Assembly (NCBI GenBank): GCA_023145965.1
Contig: JAGLDC010000080.1
Location: 1-50,269 of the forward strand
Source: a bacterium
GTDB lineage: Bacteria > UBP14 > UBA6098
Length of the DNA: 50,269 nucleotides
Direction of reading: 5' to 3'
The notes under the pieces are model-generated. The model was not told the origin of the DNA. It did not search any database and saw only the letters and a program-made list of their open reading frames with translations. Positions 25,855-34,886 of the stretch are shown in pieces; positions within the stretch are counted from its first letter, which is position 1; each line of letters begins with the position of its first letter. A program made the translations under genes and the position numbers.

Positions 25855-26688
25855 TCATGAAGCGCAAATAACCAGATTTCTACCAGATTCTTTGGCTTTA
25901 TATAAGGCATCATCCGCGCATTTAATAAGACCTTCGAATGAATCACTAGTCCTAGGTGATATCGATGCAACTCCGAGGCTAATCGTTACAAATTTGCTCG
26001 CTGGATTCTGTTCGTGCACAATCCCAACATTTTCGACACCGAATCTAATATTCTCGGCTATTTCGAGCGCTGTCTCAATAGCAGTTTCTGGGAGAACAAT
26101 AACAAACTCCTCACCACCGTAACGCGCAGCAAGATCACCCGGACGAAGAGCAACCTTGTCGAATACCCTTGCAACAGCCTTAAGACACTCGTCACCCATC
26201 TGATGGCCGTAGGTATCGTTATATTTTTTGAAGCAATCGACATCGGACATTATGATCGCTACCGGTGTATCGGTTTCTATAGAATTTGCCCATTCTCTCT
26301 CGATATATTCGTTAAAAAAGCGTCTATTAGCAATCCTAGTTAAGCCATCGAGATTAGCTAGTTTCTGGAGTTCTTTATTTGCTATACGAAGTTCTTTTGT
26401 TCTTTCGGCTACCATATCCTCGAGATGATGCGCGTAATCCTCGATCTTCACCTTAGCCTCTTTAAGTTCGGCAATTATCTGTTCTAAGTGGAACTCTCTG
26501 GCCTCCACCTTCATCATCATCATACCAAAATTTTCGGCAAGGTCGGTAAATTTAACCGGAACGTCCTCGCTGGCTGTCATTTTGAACAATTCCTGAGCAT
26601 CGACATTATCGTAATCACCATAGGCGATTTGTTTTGATAGGGAATTAAGCCTATTTATTAATAAGTCGATTCTTTCTTTGTCAGTCAT
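25855..26688 (-). CDS. Diguanylate cyclase (GGDEF domain)
   Basis: Makes cyclic di-GMP from two GTP. The 277 residues comprise an N-terminal helical region with a long coiled coil (about 75-110) and a C-terminal GGDEF domain from about 112. The active-site loop is R-Y-G191-G-E-E-F195, an intact GGEEF, and an inhibitory I-site R182-P-G-D185 lies five residues before it, so product feedback is likely. The D-L-D-equivalent D-V-D-C-F-K-K-Y-N-D-T-Y-G-H is intact. No membrane helix or sensor domain is present. AAAGGAAG precedes the ATG. It is the last gene of the operon starting at 27766. Confidence 0.93.
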   Translation of the reverse strand: MTDKERIDLLINRLNSLSKQIAYGDYDNVDAQELFKMTASEDVPVKFTDLAENFGMMMMKVEAREFHLEQIIAELKEAKVKIEDYAHHLEDMVAERTKELRIANKELQKLANLDGLTRIANRRFFNEYIEREWANSIETDTPVAIIMSDVDCFKKYNDTYGHQMGDECLKAVARVFDKVALRPGDLAARYGGEEFVIVLPETAIETALEIAENIRFGVENVGIVHEQNPASKFVTISLGVASISPRTSDSFEGLIKCADDALYKAKESGRNLVICAS

Positions 26689-26711
26689 GCGCTTCCTTTG
26701 ATAAGTAAATT

Positions 26712-27113
26712 CTATGTTTCGGTTTTTTCAAGTGTAGCGTTGATTTTACCCTCAGCATGCCGCTTTTCTTGCGTTGCTATATATTTAGTAACTAATTCAA
26801 TATGAGAATTCGAAACGCTAACTATACCGTATCCTTTTGCCCATTCGAGTTTTTCATCTCGCCCCAAACCTGAAATAAGCTCTGTGGTGCGTTCCTTTAT
26901 CTCGGAAACGATGTCATCAGGTGCAGCAATCGGCGGCATTGCCACTAAAAGATGCACATGATCTTCGAGAGATTTAGCTGCGATTTGCTTTCCGCCTATA
27001 CTCGATATAACTTCCTCGATTTTCGTGTCAATCAATTTGATAGTCACGGGATGCAGCTTTTCCCCGGTTTCTATTTTAATGATTATGTGATAGAATAATT
27101 CACTGAACGGCAT
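26712..27113 (-). CDS. IS200/Y1-type HUH transposase-like protein, operon-embedded
   Basis: A 133-residue protein of the Y1 (IS200/IS605, REP-associated) transposase family. It opens F-Y-H-I-I-I-K-I-E, has the metal-binding D-H52-V-H54-L-L-V, then W-A-K-G-Y-G-I-V-S-V-S, and ends with the catalytic Tyr helix T-K-Y111-I-A-T-Q115-E-K-R-H. All catalytic residues are therefore present. Yet AAGGAGGAG for this gene lies inside the end of the upstream TPR gene, whose stop is two bases away, and the diguanylate cyclase follows after 23 bases. Neither a TnpB gene nor IS-end hairpins were seen in these short gaps. It is more likely a domesticated gene than a mobile element (inference). Confidence 0.82.
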   Translation of the reverse strand: MPFSELFYHIIIKIETGEKLHPVTIKLIDTKIEEVISSIGGKQIAAKSLEDHVHLLVAMPPIAAPDDIVSEIKERTTELISGLGRDEKLEWAKGYGIVSVSNSHIELVTKYIATQEKRHAEGKINATLEKTET

Positions 27114-27115
27114 TC

Positions 27116-27766
27116 TTATACTCCTCCTTTAGAAAGTCTTTCTTTAGCTATCTTAGAGGCAAAAGAGCCTGGCATTTTATCCAATACCCATTTGCATAAG
27201 TTAAGGAATTCAGGCGAATCTGGCAAGTGATGTCTATATATTTCCATAATTTTGGTAATAGCTTCCTCTCTCGATTGCCCCACGACAACCGGTTTTTGGG
27301 CTATCTTATAAAGAGTCTCTATAGCTTTTTTATATTCACCTAGTTTCAACCAATATATATCCGCTATTCTAAAAAGCGGTATTACTTCCTCTTTATTATC
27401 TTCGAACCTTTTTTGATATTCTTCGATAGCTTTCAAGAATTCCTTTTTAAAAACGAAAACCTCGATATCTTCGTAATCGAGTGCATTTTCAGTTTCAACA
27501 CTATTATTACTAAAAACGAAATCACCAATATCGACAAATGAAAGCATTATTCTCATTCCAATTCCAAAAACGATTAGGGCAATCAAAGCCATGAAAGCTA
27601 CCCAACAAAAAGGCACCCTAGCGCCTTTCGCCTTGGCAAACGAATAACCGAATCCTATTGCTAGAATAAGAACTAACAATCCCGCCGCATAAATATATAG
27701 CATATAGCGTTCTTGATCCGGGCTTTTTCCAAAAAGGAGTTCCTTGATTTTTAGTAAAACACTCAT
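27116..27766 (-). CDS. Membrane protein with TPR-like cytosolic domain (hypothetical)
   Basis: 216 residues from ATG 27766; a longer frame to 27874 overlaps the divergent hydrolase gene and its promoter region, so it is rejected. Two membrane helices lie at about 20-45 and 52-78. They are followed by a helical domain with TPR-like pairs (F-L-K-A-I-E-E-Y-Q-K-R-F, L-G-E-Y-K-K-A-I-E-T-L-Y-K-I), suggesting a protein-interaction scaffold at the membrane. No catalytic motif is seen. It heads the operon with the Y1 transposase-like gene and the diguanylate cyclase, and its last codons (K-G-G-V) contain the ribosome binding site of the next gene. Confidence 0.7.
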   Translation of the reverse strand: MSVLLKIKELLFGKSPDQERYMLYIYAAGLLVLILAIGFGYSFAKAKGARVPFCWVAFMALIALIVFGIGMRIMLSFVDIGDFVFSNNSVETENALDYEDIEVFVFKKEFLKAIEEYQKRFEDNKEEVIPLFRIADIYWLKLGEYKKAIETLYKIAQKPVVVGQSREEAITKIMEIYRHHLPDSPEFLNLCKWVLDKMPGSFASKIAKERLSKGGV

Positions 27767-27814
27767 TATTATTCTTATGTATGTTCTTACTACAATAAAT
27801 ACAAGGAGGATCAC

Positions 27815-28501
27815 TTGGTCAAGGTAAAATGGTTGGGACACTCGGCTTTTTTCATCTCCAATAATAAATTCCAAATCCTGATCGATCCTTTTATTTCAGG
27901 AAATCCCAGCTCTCCGGTTAAGGCGGAAGATATCGAGGCACAATACATATTAGTCACTCATGGCCATAGCGATCATATCGGCGATGCAATTCCCATCGCA
28001 AAAAGGTGCAATTCTTTGATAATAGCTCCAAACGAACTTGGATACTACACCGAAAAAATGGGCACGCGAACTCATCGAATGCACATAGGAGGTAAAGCGA
28101 ATTTCGACTTTGGCAGCATCAAGCTAACCCAGGCCTTTCATGGAAGTGCTATTATCGAAGATGGCAACATACTCTATACTGGTATGCCTTGTGGTTTTAT
28201 CATCTCAATTGATGGGAAAAATATATACCACGCCGGTGACACGGGTCTTTTTGGCGATATGAAACTCATCGGAGAAAGAACCCCCATTGATCTAGCTTTA
28301 TTACCCATAGGGGATAATTTTACTATGGGACCGGAGGACGCATCGTATGCTGTCGATCTTTTAAAACCCAGAATTGCTATACCGATGCACTATGGCACGT
28401 GGCCAATTATAGACAAAGACCCTTATCTTTTTCGCGAAGGCGTAAGGAATGGAACAAGCGAGATCGTTATTTTGAAACCGGGACAGGAAATCGAGATTTA
28501 A
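27815..28501 (+). CDS. UPF0173 metal-dependent hydrolase (metallo-beta-lactamase fold)
   Basis: A 228-residue cytosolic protein of the UPF0173/YtkL family. The metal site is T-H49-G-H51-S-D53-H54, and the family's V-K-W-L-G-H-S-A-F-F start and the later I-Y-H-A-G-D-T-G and P-M-H-Y-G-T-W segments are present. Physiological substrates of this family are not settled. TTG 27815 has AAGGAGG (27803-27809) five bases upstream. It is divergent from the TPR gene and ends before a strong hairpin terminator. Confidence 0.92.
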   Translation: MVKVKWLGHSAFFISNNKFQILIDPFISGNPSSPVKAEDIEAQYILVTHGHSDHIGDAIPIAKRCNSLIIAPNELGYYTEKMGTRTHRMHIGGKANFDFGSIKLTQAFHGSAIIEDGNILYTGMPCGFIISIDGKNIYHAGDTGLFGDMKLIGERTPIDLALLPIGDNFTMGPEDASYAVDLLKPRIAIPMHYGTWPIIDKDPYLFREGVRNGTSEIVILKPGQEIEI

Positions 28502-28568
28502 TCCATCAATAGCAATCCTTTGGTTTTCCTTAAGGATAAACTTCTATTTGGATTTCTGTTTGTTAAAA

Positions 28569-28604
28569 AAGGCCGAGGCCAAAAAGCCTCGACCTTCTTT
28601 TTTT
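28569..28604. terminator. Bidirectional hairpin terminator
   Basis: Arms 28569-28579 and 28586-28596 pair over 11 positions with one mismatch around a CAAAAA loop, followed by seven T (28598-28604). Six A (28565-28570) precede it, giving a T run on the other strand. It serves both convergent genes, ending at 28501 and 28621. Confidence 0.75.
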
Positions 28605-28620
28605 GAGACAACAGAAAAGA

Positions 28621-31600
28621 TTATTTTATAAGTATGGCCTTTTTTGTTTTTTCACTTCGGTCGTTTGCTACTTTAATCAGATAAACACCACCTGAAACAA
28701 CCTCCCCCAAGTGATCCTTGCCATCCCATATAATGCATCCTTGCTTTGGTGCAAGGTCAAAAGACCTTACCGATCTACCGGAAATATCGAAAATCTCAAG
28801 TCTCGATGGCTCGGCATTTCCCTGGATTTCAATACTGAGTGAAGCATTGAATGGATTAGGCGCGAAATTGAGGCTAAGTTTTTCGGGTTGTTCGACATAT
28901 TCGTCGATGTCAGAAATATTGGTTACCAATTCGATATCATCTATATACCAGCCTCCAGCAGTGACATGCGCGTCTGAACCAAAGCGAAAACGCACTCTGG
29001 CTCTAGGAGCATAAAGAGACAAGTCGAGTGAATCTTTGCGCCATGCAAATGAAGATGAATAACATGGCGTTCCGGCCTCGAAGGGGCTGTCTGGATTATC
29101 TCTGATATACCTATTGTAACCGGGCTGAGGTTCGACCTGATGCCACAGCTCTCCCCCATCGATAGAGACCTCGACAATGCCACCATCCCAAGCTTGATAA
29201 CTTCCTTCATCCTCCGCATCCATGGTATGCCAAAATTTTAGATAAGCGACAGTCCCTAGGTTTAGGTCGGGCGTCGAAAGCGCGCCATCGGCCTGATCGG
29301 AGTATTCGCTCCCACTTCCGAAATAGAAACAATAATCACCATCTGTCCAAGGATTGTTCTGGCTAACTCTTGTCCATTCGTTGGTATATCCAACACTTAC
29401 GATCTTCGACGAGTATCCTCTGCCAGGAACCTCAAAATCCTCAAGATAGCCGGGGTAAATATAAACCTTGAATGACCCCGAAGGTGGAAAAGATGCTACA
29501 TGGTGCGCGACGGAATTGTCAAAGGCTACTGCCCAATAATCGACAGTATCGCCTCCGGAGGGCATTCCCGGTAACACGCCTGACCATACATCCCAAACAT
29601 CGGTCTCAGTCAGTGGCTGGGGAGCGAGATCGACAGTTCCAATCCTGCCATAGATACTCGCCAAAGATATTCCTTGATCATCTGAAATATTAACTATCCA
29701 ACTAGGTGGCCACGCATATTCGAACCAAGGGCCTATAGGCAACGCGCTTATTGTGGGCACTGTGCTGTCTATAATTACATGAAAGGTATGCCACGAATCG
29801 GGAGCATCATGCGGCGATGAGAGTGGATTTCCACCGTTGTCTTCGGCTATAATGTAGTAATCGATTGTGCTTCCGCGCCGTTGTGCCGGGACATAGGCTT
29901 TAAAAACTCCAAATACATCGGCCATCGATAGGTACGACCAAGGGCCAGAATCCACACGCCAGAAAACGCCAATTGAGTCGGCAGCCACGCCAAGAGTAGC
30001 ATTAAAAGTCGCCTCGACGCGGTATGTCCCCGTCGTATCCTCAGTATTATTTAATGCCCTATGGTTCACCTCGATATTGAAGCCCGGCCCGATTCCATGG
30101 GCGTAATAGCTTTCATAAATAAGTCTGCCATTGGGCGTGCCGTTATAGATATTACCGTCATCATCATCGATATTAACAGTAGCCCAGAAAAATTCCTCAA
30201 AATCTTCGGGATACAAAAATCTTGAAAGATGAACAAGCGAATCGGTGAAATATCTGCCTAATTCCTCTCGAATTGGCCACCAGCATGCGCTAATGATCTC
30301 GCCATCGGCGTGAACCTCACCATAAAAATCGCCCGGAAAGACCTTAGGGCCGTTAACCCTCCTCATAAACGCTGTCCCCGAGCGATATAAACCACCATCA
30401 CCCATAAGGGGATTTTCAGTTTTGCTGCAGGCAAAATAATCGCTAAGGGCTTCGTCGATTGCCCCGCTTTGACCTGAATAAGGCAGTGCGCTAGATGGAT
30501 AAATATTGTGTGTAACACCGTGTGTATATTCGTGGTAAATTACATCGCAGAAAAGCACCATATCGTAAAAAATCGTAGCTCCTCCACCAAAATTTATCCC
30601 ATAGCCATCCCAGTTGGCATTATCATCCATTCCGGAATAATTCACTGTAACAGGCATCGAATAATCCATACTAGAAAAGCCGAGTGTATCCTTAACATAA
30701 TTGTGTATTACATTAACGTGGTAATAGGCATTCATCTCATCATCAGGAGAGCTTGAAGTAGTCCAAGAGTGGTTAAATGGCGAGGTGAAGCTTGCAACAT
30801 TATATAATGCTTCAGAGCCAGCATCGTTATCAACGTGAGCGTATCTACCATAATGAGATGTCGAATATGTAGGCGTGGCAGCGGAAATATCTGTCGCCCA
30901 ATTACCGGAAATATCGGTATAGATTGGAATGGTATTTAAAGTAACACGCGCAAATTCCCAAGCACTGGTTTCTAGAGGATCATCCTTAAATTCGGAATGA
31001 TATTTACCATAAACATTTCCAGAATGCTCGGCAGTTCTAAGTTCATTTGAGATCGAAATAATGCTTCCGCTTTGACCATCGACGATAACGCGCCACAACC
31101 CCACGGGGTCTTTGGTGAGAATATCGAAAGCCCAGACTCCGACAAGAGAATAAACTTCGACGCCCCAAATTGGGAATAGATATTCGCCCAACATGTCGAT
31201 GCGAATCGGTTCATCTGTCGGCGCTATCGTGGCAATGGCTTTATTAAGTGCGTATTCCTCGGAAAGGGCGTTCTTATTGGAATATTCTAAAGAGGGAATT
31301 AACTTATTCGATAAGAAACTTATGCCACCCGTGGCTGTTATCATCGTAGTTAGATGACAACCCCAAACAGGTATTCCATTTTTGTATTGCTGTAAAGCAA
31401 CAATAGCGCGATTCCTTGTCCATTTAACAGAGATGATTCCAAGGTCTTCTGTCAGAACACCAAAGAGTCTTTCATTTGAATCGACGAAGTTCAAAAGGGC
31501 CGAAGCGGCGTTTTGTTCGTTAACCGAGGAATAACCCTCGATTTGTATTGGATAACCTGTGATCATCCTGAACGTGCCGGTTAGCGGATCGATTCTATAA

Positions 31601-31779
31601 TAACAGGGCGAGGCTGGAAGATTTTCGCCATTGGGAATAGCATTCATTGGCCCAAAAGCAGCAGGCTCAGCTTCAGGCCGCGCGAGTTTAGAATTTTCAA
31701 AACTGTAGCTATCGGTTGGCACAAAAGCCAAAGCCGATAAACAAATAACAGATATTATTATGACTCTATAAAGCGACAT
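28621..31779 (-). CDS. Secreted M4/M36-type zinc metalloprotease with C-terminal sorting-type domain
   Basis: A 1052-residue exported peptidase. Signal peptide (about 1-28), an FTP/PepSY-type propeptide region (about 50-250), then the catalytic domain: H416-E-Y-T-H420 zinc motif, E443 in G-A-I-D-E-A-L-S-D-Y-F as third ligand, and a later E-V-H-A-D-G-E-I. The H-E-x-x-H and G-A-I-D-E parts resemble thermolysin (M4), while V-H-A-D-G-E resembles fungalysin (M36). After it come Fn3/Ig-like repeats, a jelly-roll domain of the immune-inhibitor-A kind ending G-W-Y-I-D-D-I-E-L, and the sorting-type end (A-P-N-P-F-N-A-S, F-D-I-S-G-R, A-I-L-I-K). GGAGG lies five bases before the ATG. Probably acts outside the cell on proteins. 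Confidence 0.9.
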   Translation of the reverse strand: MSLYRVIIISVICLSALAFVPTDSYSFENSKLARPEAEPAAFGPMNAIPNGENLPASPCYYRIDPLTGTFRMITGYPIQIEGYSSVNEQNAASALLNFVDSNERLFGVLTEDLGIISVKWTRNRAIVALQQYKNGIPVWGCHLTTMITATGGISFLSNKLIPSLEYSNKNALSEEYALNKAIATIAPTDEPIRIDMLGEYLFPIWGVEVYSLVGVWAFDILTKDPVGLWRVIVDGQSGSIISISNELRTAEHSGNVYGKYHSEFKDDPLETSAWEFARVTLNTIPIYTDISGNWATDISAATPTYSTSHYGRYAHVDNDAGSEALYNVASFTSPFNHSWTTSSSPDDEMNAYYHVNVIHNYVKDTLGFSSMDYSMPVTVNYSGMDDNANWDGYGINFGGGATIFYDMVLFCDVIYHEYTHGVTHNIYPSSALPYSGQSGAIDEALSDYFACSKTENPLMGDGGLYRSGTAFMRRVNGPKVFPGDFYGEVHADGEIISACWWPIREELGRYFTDSLVHLSRFLYPEDFEEFFWATVNIDDDDGNIYNGTPNGRLIYESYYAHGIGPGFNIEVNHRALNNTEDTTGTYRVEATFNATLGVAADSIGVFWRVDSGPWSYLSMADVFGVFKAYVPAQRRGSTIDYYIIAEDNGGNPLSSPHDAPDSWHTFHVIIDSTVPTISALPIGPWFEYAWPPSWIVNISDDQGISLASIYGRIGTVDLAPQPLTETDVWDVWSGVLPGMPSGGDTVDYWAVAFDNSVAHHVASFPPSGSFKVYIYPGYLEDFEVPGRGYSSKIVSVGYTNEWTRVSQNNPWTDGDYCFYFGSGSEYSDQADGALSTPDLNLGTVAYLKFWHTMDAEDEGSYQAWDGGIVEVSIDGGELWHQVEPQPGYNRYIRDNPDSPFEAGTPCYSSSFAWRKDSLDLSLYAPRARVRFRFGSDAHVTAGGWYIDDIELVTNISDIDEYVEQPEKLSLNFAPNPFNASLSIEIQGNAEPSRLEIFDISGRSVRSFDLAPKQGCIIWDGKDHLGEVVSGGVYLIKVANDRSEKTKKAILIK

Positions 31780-32001
31780 ATCAACCTCCGGATAGTTAAT
31801 AATTAAATCATCAAAAATAAATCAAACAAATCCGAAGCAAAGTATTCTATCGAGCTACCTTTATTTTATTCTAATAAATCTTGTTATGCTAAGGATATTA
31901 TGTTTTATTGCAACCCACAAAATTAAAACCTAAAAGATGTCAATTGAATCTCTCGAATGCATTATTTTACAGTGGTATCATAACTGCAATTAACAAAAGG
32001 C

Positions 32002-32029
32002 TTGAAAAACATAGCTTTGATGTTATCAT
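32002..32029 (+). promoter_or_regulatory. Possible promoter of the PBP1A gene
   Basis: TTGAAA (32002-32007), a 16-base spacer and TATCAT (32024-32029). It is only nine bases before the ATG at 32039, so the transcript would be nearly leaderless. The rest of the 259-base gap (31780-32038) shows nothing else clear. Confidence 0.35.
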
Positions 32030-32038
32030 TAAGATATA

Positions 32039-34249
32039 ATGCATAGAGAAATAAATAGACATTATAGGAAATTAGGCTCTGATAAAAAGGGTTTTAAACT
32101 TCCTAAATTATTATTTTACCTCTTCGGAGGAGCAGTCTTAGGTTTCCTATTGCCAGCTTTGCTCATCTTTATTGTCTATATACTTTATCAGCCCCAACTA
32201 CCAGACCCTCAAGTCTTAGAGGATTATCAACCAGCTGTTGTTACTCGCATCTATTCAATAGACGGCGAAGTTCTCGCCGAATTTGCTGGAGAAAAAAGGA
32301 TTTGGGTACCTATTTCAGAAGTATCCGAAAATATCATTAATGCCATACTTGCGGCGGAGGACAAGAGGTTTTATGAACACTGGGGTATTAACGCGAGCGC
32401 CATATTTCGAGCAATTTATGTCGATATAAAGCAAGGCAGAAGAGCACAGGGCGCCTCTACAATTACCCAACAACTTACTCGCGAACTTTTCCTGTCTAGA
32501 GAAAAACTGCTTACCCGCAAAATACGTGAAGCCTTGACAGCTCTCAAGATAGAGCGGATGTATTCCAAGTCCGAGATACTCGAGCTTTTTATCAATCAGC
32601 AATATCTCGGTAAAGGATGCTACGGTGTTGAAGCGGCAAGCAAATACTATTTTAGAAAAGAAGCGAAAGACGTCGATGAACGGGAAGCCGCTACAATAGC
32701 GGGTCTTCTTCAGAGACCGAGCCATTATAGCAATAACCTCAAATTGCTCAAAAGCCGTAGAAACACAGTGCTTTCCCTAATGCTCGACAACGAGATGTTC
32801 GATCGAACGACCTATGACAGCCTTTCGGCTCTCGATATAGGTATAGAAGAGGATCAAGAAGCCATTTCGTGGAAAGCACCATATTTCGTCGAGAATATAA
32901 GGCAATACATCGAACGCGAATACGGCGAAAGCTATCTCTATGAACGAGGAATAACTATTTACTCGACACTCGATTGGGAACTTCAACAACTTGCGGACAC
33001 TGTGTTCGCAAAAAAAATCGATGCCCTTGAAAAATGGCAAAGAAAAATACATCACAACGATGACACTGTCTATACGGAGATGGCTTATGACAGCATCTCC
33101 GGTGATTCTATTAGGCAATGGAAAGAACTCCAGGGAGCGTTACTAGCTCTTGTTCCGGCCACTGGCGAAATACGCGCGATGATCGGTGGAAGGGATTTCC
33201 TTGAAAGCCAATATAACCGTTCTATTCAGGGAGGACGACAAGCTGGAAGCGCCTTTAAACCCTTTGTTTATACAGCAGCTATCGACAATGGATGGACACC
33301 GGTAGATACCCTACTCGACACACCCGAAGTATATCCGATGGGAAACGGCGAACTTTGGGCACCCAAAAATTATGACCATGAATATAAAGGCACTATCACT
33401 TTAAGAGAGGCGCTTCGAGCTAGCAGAAACGCGGCTACCGTCAAGCTGTGTAATGCTGTCGGTCCTAAAAGAGTAGTTTGGTATGCCAAGCGTATGGGTA
33501 TTTCGACCGAATTGGAACCGTATCTATCCATTTCTATGGGCACCAGCGATGTTAAGCTAATCGATCTCGTCGAAGCATATGCAGTCTTCCCAAATATGGG
33601 AGTTAGGGTTAAACCTACGTCCATTCTTAGAATAATCGATAGAAATGGCAAAATCATCGAAAACCGCACTCCAGTGAAAGAAGAAGTCCTTTCACCTGCC
33701 ACGGCTTATGTTATGACCAGCATGCTACAGACAGTAGTGGATCATGGAACCGGTTACGCCGCACGACTTATGGGTTTCGATCGACCTGCCGGCGGAAAAA
33801 CAGGAACAACTGATGATTACTCTGACGCATGGTTTATAGGTTTTACTCCCCAATTATGTTGTGGAGTTCAGGTGGGTTATGACGATTATTCTACTCCTAT
33901 TGGTAATGGTATGACTGGTTCGCGCGCGGCCTTGCCTATTTGGGCGCAGTTTATGTTATATGCCCATGTCCCCGATAGATATCCGCTTGAAGATTTTCAA
34001 ATCCCAGCTGGGAAGGTTTCTTTTGTCGATGTCTGTAGCGAAAGCCATAAATTAGCCACAAGTCAATGCCCAAAAGTCATTCATGAAGTATTTGTTATGG
34101 GAAAACAACCCACGGATTACTGTCCTCCGGGATTCCACAATAAAGATAACCGCCCGGTATTCGACAGAAGACAACCTCAGAATCAAGATCAAATTGTCCC
34201 AAATATGCAGGGAGGAAAAAGAACCTCACCGCAAAAAGGGCGTTTTTAA
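32039..34249 (+). CDS. Class A penicillin-binding protein (PBP1A type)
   Basis: Polymerises and cross-links peptidoglycan in the periplasm. Its 736 residues contain a short cytosolic tail, one membrane helix (about 25-50), a GT51 transglycosylase domain (catalytic E107 in A-E-D-K-R-F-Y-E-H; T-I-T-Q-Q-L-T-R; G-V-E-A-A-S-K-Y-Y-F) and a transpeptidase domain with S404-A-F-K407, S462-R-N464 and K587-T-G589. Family members include MrcA and PonA. The tail after about 700 is basic and Gln/Pro-rich. No ribosome binding site is visible before the ATG, which fits the nearly leaderless promoter. It is divergent from the metalloprotease gene. Confidence 0.95.
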   Translation: MHREINRHYRKLGSDKKGFKLPKLLFYLFGGAVLGFLLPALLIFIVYILYQPQLPDPQVLEDYQPAVVTRIYSIDGEVLAEFAGEKRIWVPISEVSENIINAILAAEDKRFYEHWGINASAIFRAIYVDIKQGRRAQGASTITQQLTRELFLSREKLLTRKIREALTALKIERMYSKSEILELFINQQYLGKGCYGVEAASKYYFRKEAKDVDEREAATIAGLLQRPSHYSNNLKLLKSRRNTVLSLMLDNEMFDRTTYDSLSALDIGIEEDQEAISWKAPYFVENIRQYIEREYGESYLYERGITIYSTLDWELQQLADTVFAKKIDALEKWQRKIHHNDDTVYTEMAYDSISGDSIRQWKELQGALLALVPATGEIRAMIGGRDFLESQYNRSIQGGRQAGSAFKPFVYTAAIDNGWTPVDTLLDTPEVYPMGNGELWAPKNYDHEYKGTITLREALRASRNAATVKLCNAVGPKRVVWYAKRMGISTELEPYLSISMGTSDVKLIDLVEAYAVFPNMGVRVKPTSILRIIDRNGKIIENRTPVKEEVLSPATAYVMTSMLQTVVDHGTGYAARLMGFDRPAGGKTGTTDDYSDAWFIGFTPQLCCGVQVGYDDYSTPIGNGMTGSRAALPIWAQFMLYAHVPDRYPLEDFQIPAGKVSFVDVCSESHKLATSQCPKVIHEVFVMGKQPTDYCPPGFHNKDNRPVFDRRQPQNQDQIVPNMQGGKRTSPQKGRF

Positions 34250-34290
34250 GAAAATCTATTCTATATATTAAACATATATTCTTGAAATCT

Positions 34291-34305
34291 GTATTTTGAA
34301 AATAC
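34291..34305. other. 15-base palindrome GTATTTTGAAAATAC
   Basis: Perfect 7-base inverted repeat around one central G, in the AT-rich 232-base gap between the PBP gene and the XRE regulator. It could be an operator, but no second copy was seen in the window. Confidence 0.3.
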
Positions 34306-34343
34306 GAAGAGATATAAATTCTGCTTAAAATTGCTCAATAGGA

Positions 34344-34370
34344 TTGACATCGCAAGCAATATACTATTCA
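34344..34370 (+). promoter_or_regulatory. Possible promoter of the XRE regulator
   Basis: A perfect TTGACA (34344-34349), a 15-base spacer and TATTCA (34365-34370), 112 bases before the ATG. The short spacer and weak -10 box lower confidence. Confidence 0.3.
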
Positions 34371-34481
34371 TTCCCTCTCATTACCTTCAATAATTATTGT
34401 AAAACTTCACATCATTATTACTTGAATATAAAATGAATTTCGATATATTTCTCTAGTTAAAAAATGTTCCCAGGAGATATA

Positions 34482-34886
34482 ATGGAGAATATAGGCGATA
34501 GAATTAGAAGACTCCGGTTGCAAAAAAATATATCGCAAAGGCAATTTGCCAAATTAGTGGGCTCCAGCCCCGGGTTGATCTCTTTTATCGAGAGAAACCA
34601 AAATAAACCGAACTATTTAATTATCGGCAGAATTGCAAAAATTTTGGGAACAAGCTGCGATTACCTTATCTACGGCGGAGAGGCATCTGGAGAATCGACC
34701 GAGGAGCTTCTGAAGAGACTCAAACGTGAATTGAATATTAATTCCACAAATTCAAAGGGATACGAATTCAACACACGAGAAAGAGAACTTATCGATAAAT
34801 ACAATATTCTTTCCCGATTATCCAGGCTTTCACGAACTAATCTAGAGATTGTTCTGGATATTATAAAAAGAGTGGAAAATCTTTAG
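34482..34886 (+). CDS. XRE-family (Cro/CI type) transcriptional regulator
   Basis: A 134-residue DNA-binding protein. Residues about 5-62 are a Cro/CI helix-turn-helix: R-I-R-R-L-R, N-I-S-Q-R-Q-F-A-K-L-V-G, S-S-P-G-L-I-S-F-I-E-R. The C-terminal half is helical and has no recognised domain, likely for dimerisation. ATG 34482 is chosen because AGGAG is seven bases upstream; an in-frame ATG at 34464 lies before that site. The target is unknown; it may control itself through the upstream palindrome. Its stop overlaps the stop of the convergent gene by two bases. Confidence 0.85.
   Translation: MENIGDRIRRLRLQKNISQRQFAKLVGSSPGLISFIERNQNKPNYLIIGRIAKILGTSCDYLIYGGEASGESTEELLKRLKRELNINSTNSKGYEFNTRERELIDKYNILSRLSRLSRTNLEIVLDIIKRVENL

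Noticed and set aside
26712-27113. Active insertion sequence
   Set aside because: Intercistronic gaps of 2 and 23 bases leave no room for IS ends, and the gene's ribosome binding site is in the neighbour.
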